A DNA stretch of 64,000 nt from Galaxea fascicularis (GCA_948470475.1 OX419342.1:6193496-6257495); one strand, 5' to 3'; counted from the stretch's first letter, positions 34,232 through 45,938 are shown. Notes: generated by a model not told the origin, from the letters alone. Made by a program: numbers and translations.

Positions 34232-34714
34232 ATATTGATGTCGGCAGCAAAACTATCAGACCAATGCGGTTGGAATACACGGCAAGATTTCCACACAGCC
34301 CCATACATTAATTATATACATGCGTTTTGTGACTCAAACTCTAATCGTTTTTGGAACAGGGAACGTTAGTATGACAATATGATGCATGTATAATTAATGT
34401 TGGGAGCTGCGCGAAAATGTTACCGAATACACTACCAATCTACCTCTCGCTTAGGTGTTAAATCAAATTGTTACATGACATCTAACAATGAAACTGTTTA
34501 CCGCCAAATGCCATGAGCGGGCAACATTGCGAAAACTATGAAAACGGGAAACAGTTCACTGTTACCCGCGAAATGTTGACCGCTGTTGCACGTGATCAGA
34601 GCGTGCAGTTGAAGGTGGCCCAAAGTCGCTGGAATCGGCGCGTTTTTAAAAATTTGCTTTTGTTTTTGGTTTTCACTGGTTTGATCGATTTGTTTTGCTA
34701 TATAACAAATTACT

Positions 34715-34839
34715 CAATGACCGGTCTCTTGGGGAACAGTGAATTTTGTTTCCTGAGAATCTCGACTTCATCTCGGTAAACATTGAGATTCTCGGGAAAC
34801 AAAATTCACTGTTCCCCGGCCCCACGGGACCAGTCATTA
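34715..34839. repeat. Short palindromic element
   Basis: The arms (GGGGAACAGTGAATTTTGTT on the left) mirror each other around a 20-base centre; the outer parts 'caatgaccggtc' and 'gaccagtcatta' also pair. It lies about 500 bp upstream of the intact receptor gene. Confidence 0.72.
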
Positions 34840-35340
34840 AGTGTTGAATACATGACAGCAACGCCTTGTCAGTTAATTTGAACTTTTAGCGAGAAAAATC
34901 AGTTCAAGTCAATCAGGGAAACAAAAAGAGACTCAATCACCTTAATGTCAGCCACATTCCAGAGCATATATGGTGGAACGGCGGGGAATGGTCTATCCAT
35001 CGGAACAGAGTTGGTAGAGTTAGTAGTGACTGATCGGAATAAGGAAGAATTCGTGAATACCGCTATCAACCTCTTTTAGTCTAAGTTTCATCGGCATAAC
35101 TGAAGCTTGCATATTCAACGCTTGTAGAAGGATGCGTAATTGCTTTCAGTTGTGATAGTATTTTGAGAGATAAGGCATTGAACAAGCACTTAAAAATTGT
35201 CACCTAGCAGAAGCGGCTTCAGTATGCAAATACCAATGATTTTGGTATCCGCGCATATGTAATTAAAAAAGAAACCAGTTGCTCTAATTATTGCTACGTA
35301 CTGAAACGGATCCGGATTTCTATTTTAGCAGAAACGGGTC
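34840..35340. other. 5' flank of the intact GPCR
   Basis: No gene. The bases just before the ATG, 'ttctattttag' then cagaaacgggtc, form a good 3' splice site, so the receptor probably has an upstream 5' UTR exon and promoter further left. Confidence 0.45.
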
Positions 35341-36465
35341 ATGAACTCCACAAATTCAGTGTCACAGGGAGCACTACAAGCCGAAGATGACGCCAAGCTT
35401 GTTGACCTACCCAAAAGTTGGGCGATTGTTATCATGGTTATAATGACCATAGTTTTTGCTTTAACAGTCATTGGAAACATCGCTGTCATAGTGGTCCAAG
35501 GTTTTTCAAACGTGCTCAACTCTGTTATCAACTCACATTTCTTAGTTTCTCTGTCGATTGCGGATCTTCTCGTGGCTATTTTGGTTATGCCATGTGCACT
35601 GGACACTGTAAACACGGGTACATGGAGATGTGGAAAATTCTGGGGCAAGGCCAATGGATTTGGAAACTTTCTTTTCTGCATTTCTTCCATCATGCATCTC
35701 ATGATGCTGTCCATTGATCGCTACATGGCAATTGCTCGGCCACTGCTTTATCCCATAGAGATGACAAAAACACGTGCTCTTGTAATATGCTTCGTCTTGT
35801 GGACATACTCCGCCATCTGGGCGTTTTTGCCATTATTTGGTGTAAGCTCGTACGAATGTTTTATCAGTTATATTGGCACATGCAAGGCGGAGGACTGGTC
35901 TGAATATGGACTGAACTTTGTGTTTGCAATCTCCGTTGTCTCTGGCACGTACGGGCTGGCTTTGATCGCAATGGTTTACGTTTATTTCAAGATAGCACGA
36001 GTCATCCGAAATCAGCTTCGGAGGAGTCAAGATGTCTCACGCTGCGTGCCCAAGATAGACGACAAAGACTTAAATTTTACTTCGAAAAAAATTGAACATG
36101 GGAAAGTCGCCAAGAAATTAAATCGCAACAAAGGAGTTATGACCTTGCTGGTAGTAACGTTGGTTTATCTGGTATGCTGGTCTCCATTTTGTATTATGCT
36201 TTTCATTGAAATAGGAACAGGCGAAAAAGTAAAAGGTCCTTACAGTGCTTTGGCCATGCTGGCTGGATTTGCGAACAGTTGTTGCAATCCTGTTATCTAT
36301 TCCATAAAATACAGAAGATTCAGGTTCGCCGTTATCAGTATGTTGGCCAAGAAGAATTTAGTGGCTAATTGTACGGTGACCAATGCGAGAATGTCTTCAA
36401 TGGTCATTAATGAGCGCCCTGTTCGAAGAATTAATACAGCGGAGAAGTCTGTAAGCATACTTTAA
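35341..36465 (+). CDS. Class A GPCR, amine-receptor-like, single coding exon
   Basis: The product is 374 aa with a short glycosylatable N-terminus (MNST). TM1 has GN at 45-46, TM2 has SIAD (D75 = 2.50), TM3 ends in DRY (126-128), TM6 has CWSP (279-282) and TM7 has NPVIY (316-320). These are the class A switches, so signalling to a G protein is likely. The overall sequence is closest to aminergic receptors (FLVSLSIADLLVAILVMP; MLSIDRYMAIARPLLYP). Counting back from D126, however, the amine-binding aspartate D3.32 is N109, and the conserved disulfide cysteine 3.25 is G102, with a cysteine five residues earlier (C97). Either the ligand is not a classical monoamine, or binding differs. Cytoplasmic loop 3 is about 40 aa with many K/R. 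The start is the first ATG after an acceptor-like site. A decayed, inverted paralogue lies 2.1 kb downstream. Confidence 0.92.
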   Translation: MNSTNSVSQGALQAEDDAKLVDLPKSWAIVIMVIMTIVFALTVIGNIAVIVVQGFSNVLNSVINSHFLVSLSIADLLVAILVMPCALDTVNTGTWRCGKFWGKANGFGNFLFCISSIMHLMMLSIDRYMAIARPLLYPIEMTKTRALVICFVLWTYSAIWAFLPLFGVSSYECFISYIGTCKAEDWSEYGLNFVFAISVVSGTYGLALIAMVYVYFKIARVIRNQLRRSQDVSRCVPKIDDKDLNFTSKKIEHGKVAKKLNRNKGVMTLLVVTLVYLVCWSPFCIMLFIEIGTGEKVKGPYSALAMLAGFANSCCNPVIYSIKYRRFRFAVISMLAKKNLVANCTVTNARMSSMVINERPVRRINTAEKSVSIL

Positions 36466-36605
36466 ATATGAAGGCGAGATCTAAAGAGCATTCATTCGTT
36501 CTACTTCAATTCACTCAGGATTCTATGACAAAGGGAAAACTTTAATATTCTGTGGCATTCACGCTGAAGTTCATGAATGACAATATCCTCGTTTTTAACA
36601 GGCCT

Positions 36606-36752
36606 GGCCCCGGTTGTTCAAAGGCTGGATAGCGCTATCCACCGGATAAATCACTATCCAGTGGATAGTGCAATTAGCTTTCCCATTACTTATCCGCTGG
36701 ATAGTGATTTATCCGGTGGATAGCGCTATCCAACGTTTGAACAACCGGGGCC
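36606..36752. mobile_element. Palindromic MITE with GGCCCCGGTTGTTCAAA termini
   Basis: Both ends carry the 17-base terminus in inverted orientation and the interior (GGATAGCGCTATCCACCGGA .. tccagtggatagtg) is also nested-palindromic. It is 147 bp with no coding capacity, 140 bp after the receptor stop codon. Confidence 0.82.
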
Positions 36753-38592
36753 TGATCAATGGTGATCGGAGATTGGACTGAAATGAACCGTTTCGGATCT
36801 CCGAGGTAAAGCCAGCTCAAGCGTGCAAGTTTTCAAGTTGTTATTGCTAAATAATTTCTTCGACTTTGTTGTTGTTTTTTATATATTTGTCATTGTTACT
36901 GTTTTTCTCAGCTGTCTCAATTAAAAGATTAAAGAAGTGTGACGAGCGGTGCATAGTTATTTCTTACATCGCCTCAAGAATTATCAGTCCATGTTGTGTT
37001 CAAGTTGTTTCATATTCATCAGCAAATTCTCACTGAATTGCTTTACGTAGTTTGGTTTGCACCTCGAGGGCTGGCGATAAAGGTAAATTCAAGATATTTT
37101 AATTACGAGACGGGAAGACCACCATTTTGTTGTACGAGGAAATGGAAGTTTTAGTCTTAAGAACTTAGGGGAGCAACTACAGAATACCCTGCCACATCGA
37201 GTCCTTAACTGAAAAATGGTGGCCACGCGGTACGCAGTGCGTAACGTATGCAAGAGAGGAAGCTGTCTTAGTTGCTGGCTACGCGGTACGTGGTACGCAG
37301 TGAGTAATATACAAGGGAAGAAGCTGTTCCAGTCGCTGGTTACGCGGTACGCGAATTAACGGAATTTCTCTTTATGAATGAATGTTGTGTATTTCAAACG
37401 CACGTAATTTCATCTTGAAGCTTAAAGAACGAGCGAATAGACACATTCTTTTGCCGCTTGCGGGCGCTGTATTAGTATTGTTCACGAATAAATGACATAC
37501 TTCAAGAATTAATTAGTTTCGGCGTACCGCCTAGCCGGCTACGAAGAACTTTCGTTCGAATGGCAGCAGGGTATTCTGCAGTAAAGAAAGCAAAGAAAAA
37601 CGGGGCGAATGTGACTAGGAGACCCCCGAAATTTCCCTAAATCGCGAGGCCCATTTTTGACTATTCACCATTCGTTCGTATGATTGCTTACTGCGCACTG
37701 TAAGCGCATAAGCATAGTGCAAAAACAAGACGAAATAGGCAGTGCATGTTTCCACTCAATTGTCAGTAACACATGCACACAGATGTATAACTCAAATGAA
37801 GACTGATCCTCGCAGTTGTGAACGCAATTTATGCAATTGCGTAGAGAAGCCTGAAATAATAAGTAAACTAATAATAATAAGTGAACTGAGGACGTATTCC
37901 ATATGCTGTCGCTTGCAACTTATGTTAGCGTTTACCACAATACTTCAGAAGGGTTCTATTGTTATTAACCGCCACATCCTAACAAAAAGCGATTACAGTA
38001 TTATTCAAAGCCGCATTAGTGTCAAAGGCGGTGCTTGTGACTGTCTTGTTTAGAAGAGAGTATTTAAAAACTTTTCCTGTTATAAACAGTTCCTTCTCGT
38101 GGCAAAGATGCGGTTTAGTTAAAGTCACAGTGCAGACATTGACCTAGTATTTGGTATACTATACGTTCGCAACAAGCGAAAGCACTAAAAAGGAATGACC
38201 CTGTTCTCAAAAGATTTTAACCCTTCTTCAAAGAATTGTTTTAACCGTTGGAATCCAAAAACCCGAAGGAACGGTCCAGATTTGTTTAAAGCTTCTACAA
38301 ATTCAGATGACTTTAAAAATGTGCCTTTGGCCTCCTAACATTTGGTACATTCTACAAAATACTCTTAGTTTAAGGTATCAGCCAACCCAAAATTGAGCGT
38401 TTTTCATAATTTTGGATTTCTATATGTTTCGATAGATCTTGGGAGTAGCTTTCACGTAAAAAAAATCCACAAAAAGAAGAATAAAAAAGAGTCAAGAAGT
38501 AAATGCATGTACAGTAGCTACAGACACTCCCATTCAACTTACAGGCATTGCTCAGTTGCATGCAATCAGTTGCAGTGGCAATGCTCCGAATA
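36753..38592. other. Non-coding stretch between GPCR and its pseudogene
   Basis: No supported gene. A phrase 'gctggctacgcggtacg' is repeated about three times at 37215-37345 with small changes, probably a local duplication. A SINE tail lies at 37795-37855. Confidence 0.45.
37795..37855 (-). mobile_element. SINE tail fragment
   Basis: 'atgaagactgatcctcgcag' and 'cgcaatttatgcaattgcg' are nearly identical to two copies at 57161-57345. Only the last ~60 bp are present. Confidence 0.6.
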
Positions 38593-38595
38593 CTT

Positions 38596-39290
38596 TTATC
38601 GCATGCGTACTCTCCGCTGATTAGTTCTTCCTTTGTCTTTTCCGCGCGAGTACATTTCTAGCCCCGGATCTACTGAGGTAACCCCTTTTATTCCTGGTAT
38701 ACGCATTACCGCGACTCTAAAGTTCTTGCACTTTATGGCATAGATTATAGGATTGCAACAGCTATTGACAAATCCTGCCATCATGGCAATTGAGCTGGCT
38801 GGTCCCTTAACTTTCTCTCCCGTCGCAATCTCTTAGAAAAGCAGAAAACAAAATGGTCACCAACATAATAGATATACGAAAATCAGTATCAATACTAGTG
38901 ATGACTCCCTTGTGAGTGTTAAACTTTCTCGTTAGGCTGTGCACCGTATGTCTACTCACGTTGGCGTTCGTGATTGAATTTGAATTGTGGCTGTTCTCAA
39001 TGCGTCGGTTTTGGCTGCGGATGACTTGTGCAATCTTCCAGTAAACATAAACCATTGTTATCAGAGCTAGTTCGTATGTCCCTGAAACAACAGAAATCGC
39101 AAACACGAAGTTTAAACCATATTTTGACCAGTCCTGTTTCTTGCGATTGCAGATGTAGGCATGTTTCAGCCGACTTTTCCTCCAAAAACTCATCTCGGTT
39201 TCATTCAATCGAAAAAAATGGCTCCATAGGCTCGATTACCAGCCGCTGTCCGGGAAAGGAGCCCGCGTTGTAGACCAGACACAAGAGAGC
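38596..39290 (-). pseudogene. Decayed inverted paralogue of the 35341 GPCR
   Basis: On the minus strand a region clearly matches TM5-TM7 of the intact receptor: DWSKYGLNFVFAISVVSGTY, then MVYVYWKIAQVIRSQ, then (in another frame) PFCFLLF, a stop codon, EIATGEKVKGP and MMAGFVNSCCNPIIYAIK. So there is at least one frameshift in TM6 and an in-frame TAA in the next loop. TM1-TM3 are missing and the TM4 area (about 39190-39290) is barely recognisable. It is a 5'-truncated, tail-to-tail duplicate. Substitutions spread over all codons suggest it is older than the 8008 lesion. Confidence 0.85.
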
Positions 39291-40303
39291 GGCGGAAATC
39301 GAGCCTAATGGACCATTAAATTAGAGCTCTTGCTACATAATTTTTGGATGACATTTGGACTGTTTTGAAGGAATAAAAGTTGGCGGAGGAAAGCTGAAAT
39401 TAAGGGAAATTGGAGAATATTGAGTTGGAAGGAGGTTGAAATTCAAATTTAAAGTTAATAATTAGAAGACAAAGGCCATTTAGTCCACCGCCACAACAAG
39501 GTGCCCCTGAACCCATTGGCGGACTAACTGATTTATCGGTGTATATCCCCGATTTTCTATCCTTCTTTCTTTCATCCTCAATTCACCCCGTTTATCCCCA
39601 AATTTAACCAGAATGCATGCCCTCTTAACTGGAGTAGCCGTTGCGTGTTAGTTTAGTTTCTTTAAATCGCCACATAACAGTTTCCTTAAAATACGTTCAA
39701 TTGCCAATTTTTAGGCTTCTTAAAATGATTGACACTTTTCAAGATTCCTTAAATTGCCACTTTTACGGCTCCTTAAAATTGTCATACAGTTAAATGTTTT
39801 TTAATTGTGTTAATTGGGGGTGAAATGCCTGCGCTGCTCCGGTTTAAGTACATATTCTTGACCTATGGTTTGGCTCCCACGACTTAAAATAGGAGCCTTT
39901 TTATTTTAAGATTTTAGGGAACCTTAAAAGTGGTAATCTTATGAGCCTTAAAAGTGTCAATTTTCAGTCCTTCGTGAAAAAGGTGTTATGTTTAATTGAT
40001 CGCTTAAAATCAAAAATATAAACTAACACTTCTATTCCTCCAACTATTTTCATACACTTTAGTTACATAAGACAATTTTAAGACCTGGGTTATGTGACGT
40101 AAATTTAATAAATTTATATTTAGCGATTTTTTTCAAAGAGGACATGATCTAGATGTTAAAAACGATGCCCATAATTTTTATTCAAATTGACAATAAATTT
40201 AGTTTGAGGAGAAAAAGTCTTCCAATTTTCTTGTGTGATGATAATTTTATTCATGCAATCACCACTGTTCAAAGCGACTTCCATGTCTTCTTTCCCCCCC
40301 ATC
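39291..40303. other. Non-coding stretch
   Basis: AT-rich, no supported gene. A phrase 'cttaaaattgccac' or its complement recurs about six times at 39660-39960 (e.g. tttaaatcgccac, cttaaattgccac, ccttaaaagtggtaa), a loose repeat in both orientations. Confidence 0.45.
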
Positions 40304-40479
40304 AAGGGCGTAGCTAGGGGGGAGAGGGGTCCTGGGGTGCCCGTGACCCCCTTCCCTTTGTAAGCCTTTTTTTTTTTTAAACAAACAACCTACAATGTTC
40401 AGGTGACAATCTGGTGAGTACCCTGCGATTGACATAGTGTGACCCCCCCCCCCCCCTTTGAAAAATCCTGGCTACGCCC
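40304..40479. mobile_element. MITE with GGGCGTAGC termini
   Basis: The left 'agggcgtagctagggggg' is inverted at the right as 'tcctggctacgccc', with C-runs inside. It is a common animal MITE terminus. No coding capacity. Confidence 0.65.
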
Positions 40480-40789
40480 ATGTCCCTATTGATTATTGTT
40501 TAGAATTATGTCTTAAACGGCAAACATCGGCGAAACAGTAAGACTGGGCTTCTTCCCCTCTATCTTACATATGTGCAATATAAGCCCAAGCGTTATGTAT
40601 GGGTCAGCATATTTCCAAAAAGCAATTTAAAAGAAAAAGAAAGAGCGAAGGATCGAGCTAAAAAACCACTGAGTAAAATTATCCTTATTTCTATACAGCT
40701 CGGAAATCACAAAGTCATTTTCCGAGTTAAAAATCCAGAACAAAAAACTTATCGAAAGCCGGAAAATATGTATATAAAGAAGTGACTAA

Positions 40790-41190
40790 AGTGGTGGTGG
40801 AAGCGTGATCTAGGATGCTAAAACAGTCACTAGAGTCACTTTTAGCATCCTAGATCACGCTTCCACAACCTTCCAACTTAAGATAAAAGAGGCCATTCAT
40901 ATTCAATGGGAAAAACCTACACTCAATCATCAACTTTATCATGTTAATTTAAAACTTTCTCTGCAACAATGTACATTGCCATGGTTCCTTTTGTTCTTAC
41001 ACTTAATTAGCATTTTGTTTCACACTATATATTCAACTCTGTACTTTGTACTGATTCAAACTGAAGATGACAGAAGTTTCTGTCGAAACATGTTTTTAAA
41101 AAGTGTCGTGTTGTTTCTGCGAACATCAGATATATAATTTTATCGGATGCTTTTTAATAAAGACGTTATTATTACTATTATTATAACTGA
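40790..41190 (+). mobile_element. Penelope-like element tail with inverted 5' stub
   Basis: From 40836 the + strand repeats the end of the 30669-31214 frame (AFHIQWEKPTLNHQLYHV-like codons, ending in a stop) and its 3' tail to about 41110, where the two copies have been read through similar bases. The first 46 bases (40790-40835) are the same sequence in the opposite direction, giving an inverted junction of a kind reported for Penelope insertions. The tail ends in ATT triplets (about 41165-41180). Confidence 0.78.
41061..41091 (+). ncRNA. Hammerhead-like hairpin in Penelope tail
   Basis: CTGAAGA, then a perfect 7-bp stem (GACAGAA/TTCTGTC, 2-base loop), then GAAAC. This follows the CUGANGA-stem II-GAAA order of a hammerhead core, and Penelope elements are known to carry such ribozymes. 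There is one extra base between CTGAAGA and the stem, and stems I and III are not obvious, so activity is doubtful. The minus-strand copy at 30549-30579 has CTGAAAA in place of CTGAAGA. Confidence 0.35.
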
Positions 41191-41239
41191 TCTCCACGGT
41201 ATTAACGTACGCTTTTCATTCAATTAATGTATTCCTGTT

Positions 41240-41410
41240 TTTCTTTTGCCATGTTACCACCAAGAGCGTACTAAAGCACACACAACTCATACTTCCTCGA
41301 TTCGCTCCGGACGGCTGGGGCTAGTGCTCGAAACGTCAGCTTTTAGAATCCTTGCACGGTGGTCAATTTACATTATCTACTCCGTTGATAAAACCAACTA
41401 TAGCAATTTG
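41240..41410 (+). mobile_element. Second Penelope-type 3' end fragment
   Basis: The stretch 'gctcgaaacgtcagctttta' followed by 'ttacattatctactccgttg' and 'gataaaacca' matches what I remember as the 3' end of coral Penelope-like elements. The hammerhead order is present but decayed (41308-41337): CGGACGG where CTGACGA would be expected, a stem GGGC/GCTC, then GAAAC and GTC. No coding region is left. Confidence 0.45.
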
Positions 41411-42494
41411 TGGCCTGAAAACAAACCGCTAACTACTCATATCAACCAATCTGTTTAATCGTCTTTAATGGGATGAGATGGCGCATCAATATATTAAGCC
41501 CAAACGGGTTTTAAGACTTTTAACAGGACAGCATAATCTCTTGAGTGTACAGGCTGTGTTTTGGAATCGAAACCGAGAGCAAGTGTTTCACTGAGAAGTC
41601 AACGAGGTCGCACTGAGGCGGATTCAGTCAGTCAGTTGATTTTATCTCGAAAATGTATACTTAAAATACCTTTTTCAGAGTTCTTTGTACAAAATATTTG
41701 GGGTTACAACTGATTCAAAGATATACATACAGTGAAATAGAACACGAAAGTTAAAATTGCGAGCTTTAGCTGAAACCCTAAACCGGCGTTTTTATGTAAC
41801 AGTTAGACTACTTATAATTAGACACATCACTAAAAGTTTTCTATCGAAAACGGATAGCCCGTACAAAAGAATAAAACAGCGGGCAGAAAAGTCATGATTC
41901 AACTGAAACAATTCAACAAGAGAGTTGTTTCTATCACCTTCGTTGAGCAAACAGATAAGCTTATATCAGTGCAAACTCAAGGATGTTTATTGAGCCGAAG
42001 ATTATTTTAAAAAGTGGTCAAATTTGAGCTGCAATGAATTGGAAGCTTTGCGTGATACTACATCTAACTCACAAACCAAGCCTTTTATTACACAACATAA
42101 GTGAAAGGAACGTAACATTTGGTGGAAAAATGATGTAGGTCATATTTGTCATTTGCGCGTTGAAAAAAGCTCAGAATATGGGAAGACCAATCTTGAGATA
42201 AAACCTGAGTGACCTACCCTTGAAAATACGGCTAAACGTCATTGAAAAGATCATATTTGAACAACACCAGGAAAGTTTATTAGGCTCTTATCGCAAAGAA
42301 CTAAGAGTGGTATTTCTTTGTTTCATTTTTGAAATTTTTCCTCACGGGTATCAAATGCCAAACTCAAACTATTTTTGAAAATTATTTTATTATTTTTTTA
42401 CTAAAATGCGAATAAAAAACGAAGGCTTCTGTACTCATTAGTCCAGTTCAATTGGTCAATTTGTTGGGGGTGAATTTCAATTGCTGTGACCATA
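41411..42494. other. Non-coding stretch
   Basis: No supported gene or repeat. Confidence 0.4.
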
Positions 42495-42787
42495 AAGGTC
42501 GGCACACACGAGGGGACTAGTCCCTGAAACAAGTCGCGGGGACAAGTCCCATCGAGTGAACTCATCATTTTTGACAAACAATCTAGTCGCAGGGACCAAA
42601 ATTTGGTCCCTGCGACTTGTCCCACGAATTCAAACTGGTTTGAATTTGTGGGACAAGTCCCTGCGACTAGTCCCTCAAAACTCTTCGTCGGCACACACGA
42701 TGGGACTAGTCCCTGCAACCAGTCCCTTCGTGTAAATTCTTCAAGGGAGTAGTCGCAGGGACTAGTCCCCTCGTGTGTGCCGACCTT
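42495..42787. mobile_element. MITE with AAGGTCGGCACACACGAGG termini
   Basis: The left end AAGGTCGGCACACACGAGGG and the right end are exact complements for more than 30 bases (to GGACTAGTCCCTG). The interior is full of copies of 'gggactagtccctgcgac', itself palindromic around ACTAGT. A second 'gtcggcacacacga' sits at 42689, which suggests an internal duplication. No coding capacity; the minus-strand frame at 42401-42718 is a by-product of the repeats. Confidence 0.85.
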
Positions 42788-45700
42788 AAAAAATGCTTAG
42801 TGCCGTGAGTGGGAATTACCTATCCTGGATGTTAACCAGCTACAGGAAAATTAATGGAAAATTAATGCATTTCCTTATTATTATTGTTATGTAGAATTTA
42901 GCACAGGAATTTTCCCTGGGAAAAAATATCTAGTCAAGTCTCATCCCGAGACCTCAGACTTCCAGCACTTTTCTGAGGATATTTGCCGACTTTTGCATCG
43001 TTCTTATTATTATTACTATTATTATTATTAGTTATTTATTCTCGTTCCTCTAATCCGGCTTTGCTATTCGTATCAGAGACAGCGCATTTCGAGTAGTTAC
43101 CGCGGTATTTTGCCAACAAATGTATCCAAAATGAAATCCTCCATAACCTTTTAATTGACTGAAACGAAACTCCTGCATCTGAACTCCACCCCTAGTTTCA
43201 ATCTCTACCAATCCACTGATACTGTCCCCTGACTTAAAACAACCATGTCAACAAGGCAAGAAAATAATAACCTGAAGAAAAAAAAGGATAATGGTCGATC
43301 ACAGTTGATTTGTTCAAACGTGCATGAATTAATATTAGTTTGAGTTTGTGTAACAAAACTTTATGGCCCTTGATGCCTGTTGGCTTGGAGTCTTTAGTGC
43401 AAGAACGAAAATCAATGCAGGCATTGCGAAACTGAGCGGAATTTCGTTCTTTCCACCGACCTGTAATTTTCAGTAAGTACGAGCAAAGAAGATAATAAAT
43501 AATATTACTTTCAGGCTTTCTGCTGAAAACAAACCTTCTTTTCCTAAGGTGTTTGGCTACATCAAGTAAAATGCTTTGATTGTTTAGACACTGTGTACAC
43601 ACTGTGTAATTCCGAAGAAAATCGTGACCTTGAAGGGTGATTAGTTGTAGCGCACTCACGCAATAGGGCCGCTAGAAATGGGATCATGGCTGTAGGCCAG
43701 TTTGATGCAAATCTAGAAGGGGAGGGCTCTGGTAGCATGATTTATAGGTTAAGTTTATCACAAGGCTGCTAATTTATTGATGGGATCCACTTGCCTTGGA
43801 ATTCATGGCTCTCTCCATGTAAAAGAGGTTGTGCCTTTTTGGGGTCAGTGAACAGTGGTGCTTTGTGTGGCATGTGTCATACGACAAATCGTTGAGAGAT
43901 TATTACTGAAAAAGGGACAAAAATAACAGAAGTTCATTTGCGACAGAATTACTAATTAGGGATAATAATCTGAACCCTCAGTGCATCATTGCCAAACCAA
44001 GACGCGCTTTTATCTGAGGAAGAGGTAAAACGCAGCGAAAGGAACCTGCAAACCAAGATTGTCCATCGCATAACTTCGCTTAGATTCCGCTTTCAGGCAG
44101 TCAGTGGTTCGCGAGGAAAACTAAGGTGAGAAACTGATATACGACCTTTCGTCAAAACGAGATGAGCTTCGCATCCAATTAAAAATAACAAGAAAAGCTC
44201 GTTGTTATTGAATAGCAGTTTAGCCATGTTTGTAAGCTTTTTATGATCAGCCAACTGACTGATAAATAAATTACAAGTCTTCGGAAACTATTTACCTTAG
44301 GTGACAATTTTAGGCGTACCAGGTTAACTTGAAGAAGGCGCTGAAATTCACTATTTAAAGTTGATACTGTTTTACATTAATGTAAGACAAGGTAAGTTAG
44401 TCAGGGAAGTTTCAGAAGGGCAGAATCATGAAATGGTTGACAGTAATAAAACACAAATATAACGAGCTACAATCTTGGTCAATGCAAATGAAAAATTAGG
44501 ACACCCCATCCCCTCTTTTTTATTTTGATTTGGGGAAGAGGTGAGTTTCATTTTTCTCTTTATTCTGTCCAAGATTGGGGCTTCAGGCGAGGAAAGATAT
44601 ATTTCATTTATAACTTTTAAGCATTCTGGGGACCTCGAGCCTTCGATTTTCCATTTCTCTCAAAAAATCACTTATGCATGGCCATTTCAAAGAAATCCCT
44701 CCACCTACTGGGGCAATAAACTAGGGGCCAGCTAATAACCATGCACTTTCATAAATGCCATAAATACAGCTTACAATCAAAATTGAGTGGAGTCACGGTT
44801 AACTTAATTTGAAGGTCATTGTTGAAACACCAACAAAGGTTATTAAATCTGGTTTGGCTGCAGGCCAGAGTAGCTTTCATGAACTACTGCTGAAAAAGTT
44901 CCCCTTTCCTGTTCAAAGAGGCAGCGTTTAGATTAGCTCAGAGTTAAAAATAGCAGTGTGAGTTTATCAGTGTCACTCACATGCTTACAGCTACTTTACA
45001 CAAATACTGCTCAAGTAATTAAAGTTCCAAGTCACCGCAGCACTGAACTGTCGACTGTCATATCAATCTGCTAACCGTTCTCCAATGTATACAACGCTTT
45101 ATTTTTCAAAACAATGCAAATTGCCTAGTTGCTCTCAAATATGACATTGCCAGATATTCAATTACGACTGCATTCCGTCTCACAGACGTTTCGCGAATGT
45201 TCAGTTCAATTTGGAATATTCGCGCAACGTGCGTAAGTAGCCTGCTGAACAAAACGAAGAAGTCATAAAGAGTCAAGTAGATTTAAGGGAGACAGTGTCT
45301 GGATCTCCATCTGAAAGCGATGTTGGTTTTGCCTACACTGTAACTAGAACTTGAGGCAAGTAGCCAGTAGTCGCACTGAACACTCTTTTAAAAACTTCGA
45401 TCTGAACCAGTGACATTTTAGTTCGAGACTCGATCACGCCCATTGTCTAACGACTTAAGATAATTTCATTCATTGAAAAAGATAACTTTCCAGCAGTGGA
45501 ATAATTTCTCCATTATAAAATGGCCCACTCTTTTTGGTAATCTAAGTCTGATATTCTCCCGTCCCACAGATTTACTGCCAAATACTCAGCTCGTGGCTCA
45601 TTTCTGCCATTTTTCATCCTTGTGTTCAAAACATGGGCTATAATCAGGTACGCCTTGGAGTGCTAGAAATTCAACCATTAGAGCGGTAGTGTGTTTTCCT

Positions 45701-45847
45701 TTTAATTTTGGCTTCAGTTTAAGATCAAAACTGCTGATAAACGAGCTCGCTAACAAGCTAAGAAGAGATGAAATGAAAACAAATGTCTGATAAAAGCATT
45801 ATTAGTGTAGCAATTTGATCCCTTGTGCGTGCCGTGCCGTGGTCACT
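42788..45847. other. Non-coding stretch
   Basis: About 3 kb without a supported gene. An ATT microsatellite lies at 43005-43032. The 141-aa minus frame at 43234-43659 has no domain, signal or partner exon, so I leave it uncalled. Confidence 0.4.
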
Positions 45848-45938
45848 CGAAGGGTTGGAAGAATTCTCGACAGTTATGCAAACCCTCGACTTCGTCTCGG
45901 GTTTGCATAACTGTCTCGAATTCTCCCAACCCCTCTCG
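45848..45938. repeat. Palindromic repeat, arms about 40 bp
   Basis: 'attctcgacagttatgcaaa' on the left mirrors 'tttgcataactgtctcgaat' on the right, with the outer 'gggttgg'/'ccaaccc' pairing too and a short loop. No coding capacity. Confidence 0.78.

Noticed and set aside
43234..43659. 141-aa minus-strand frame
   Set aside because: No domain, repeat or splice context that supports a gene.
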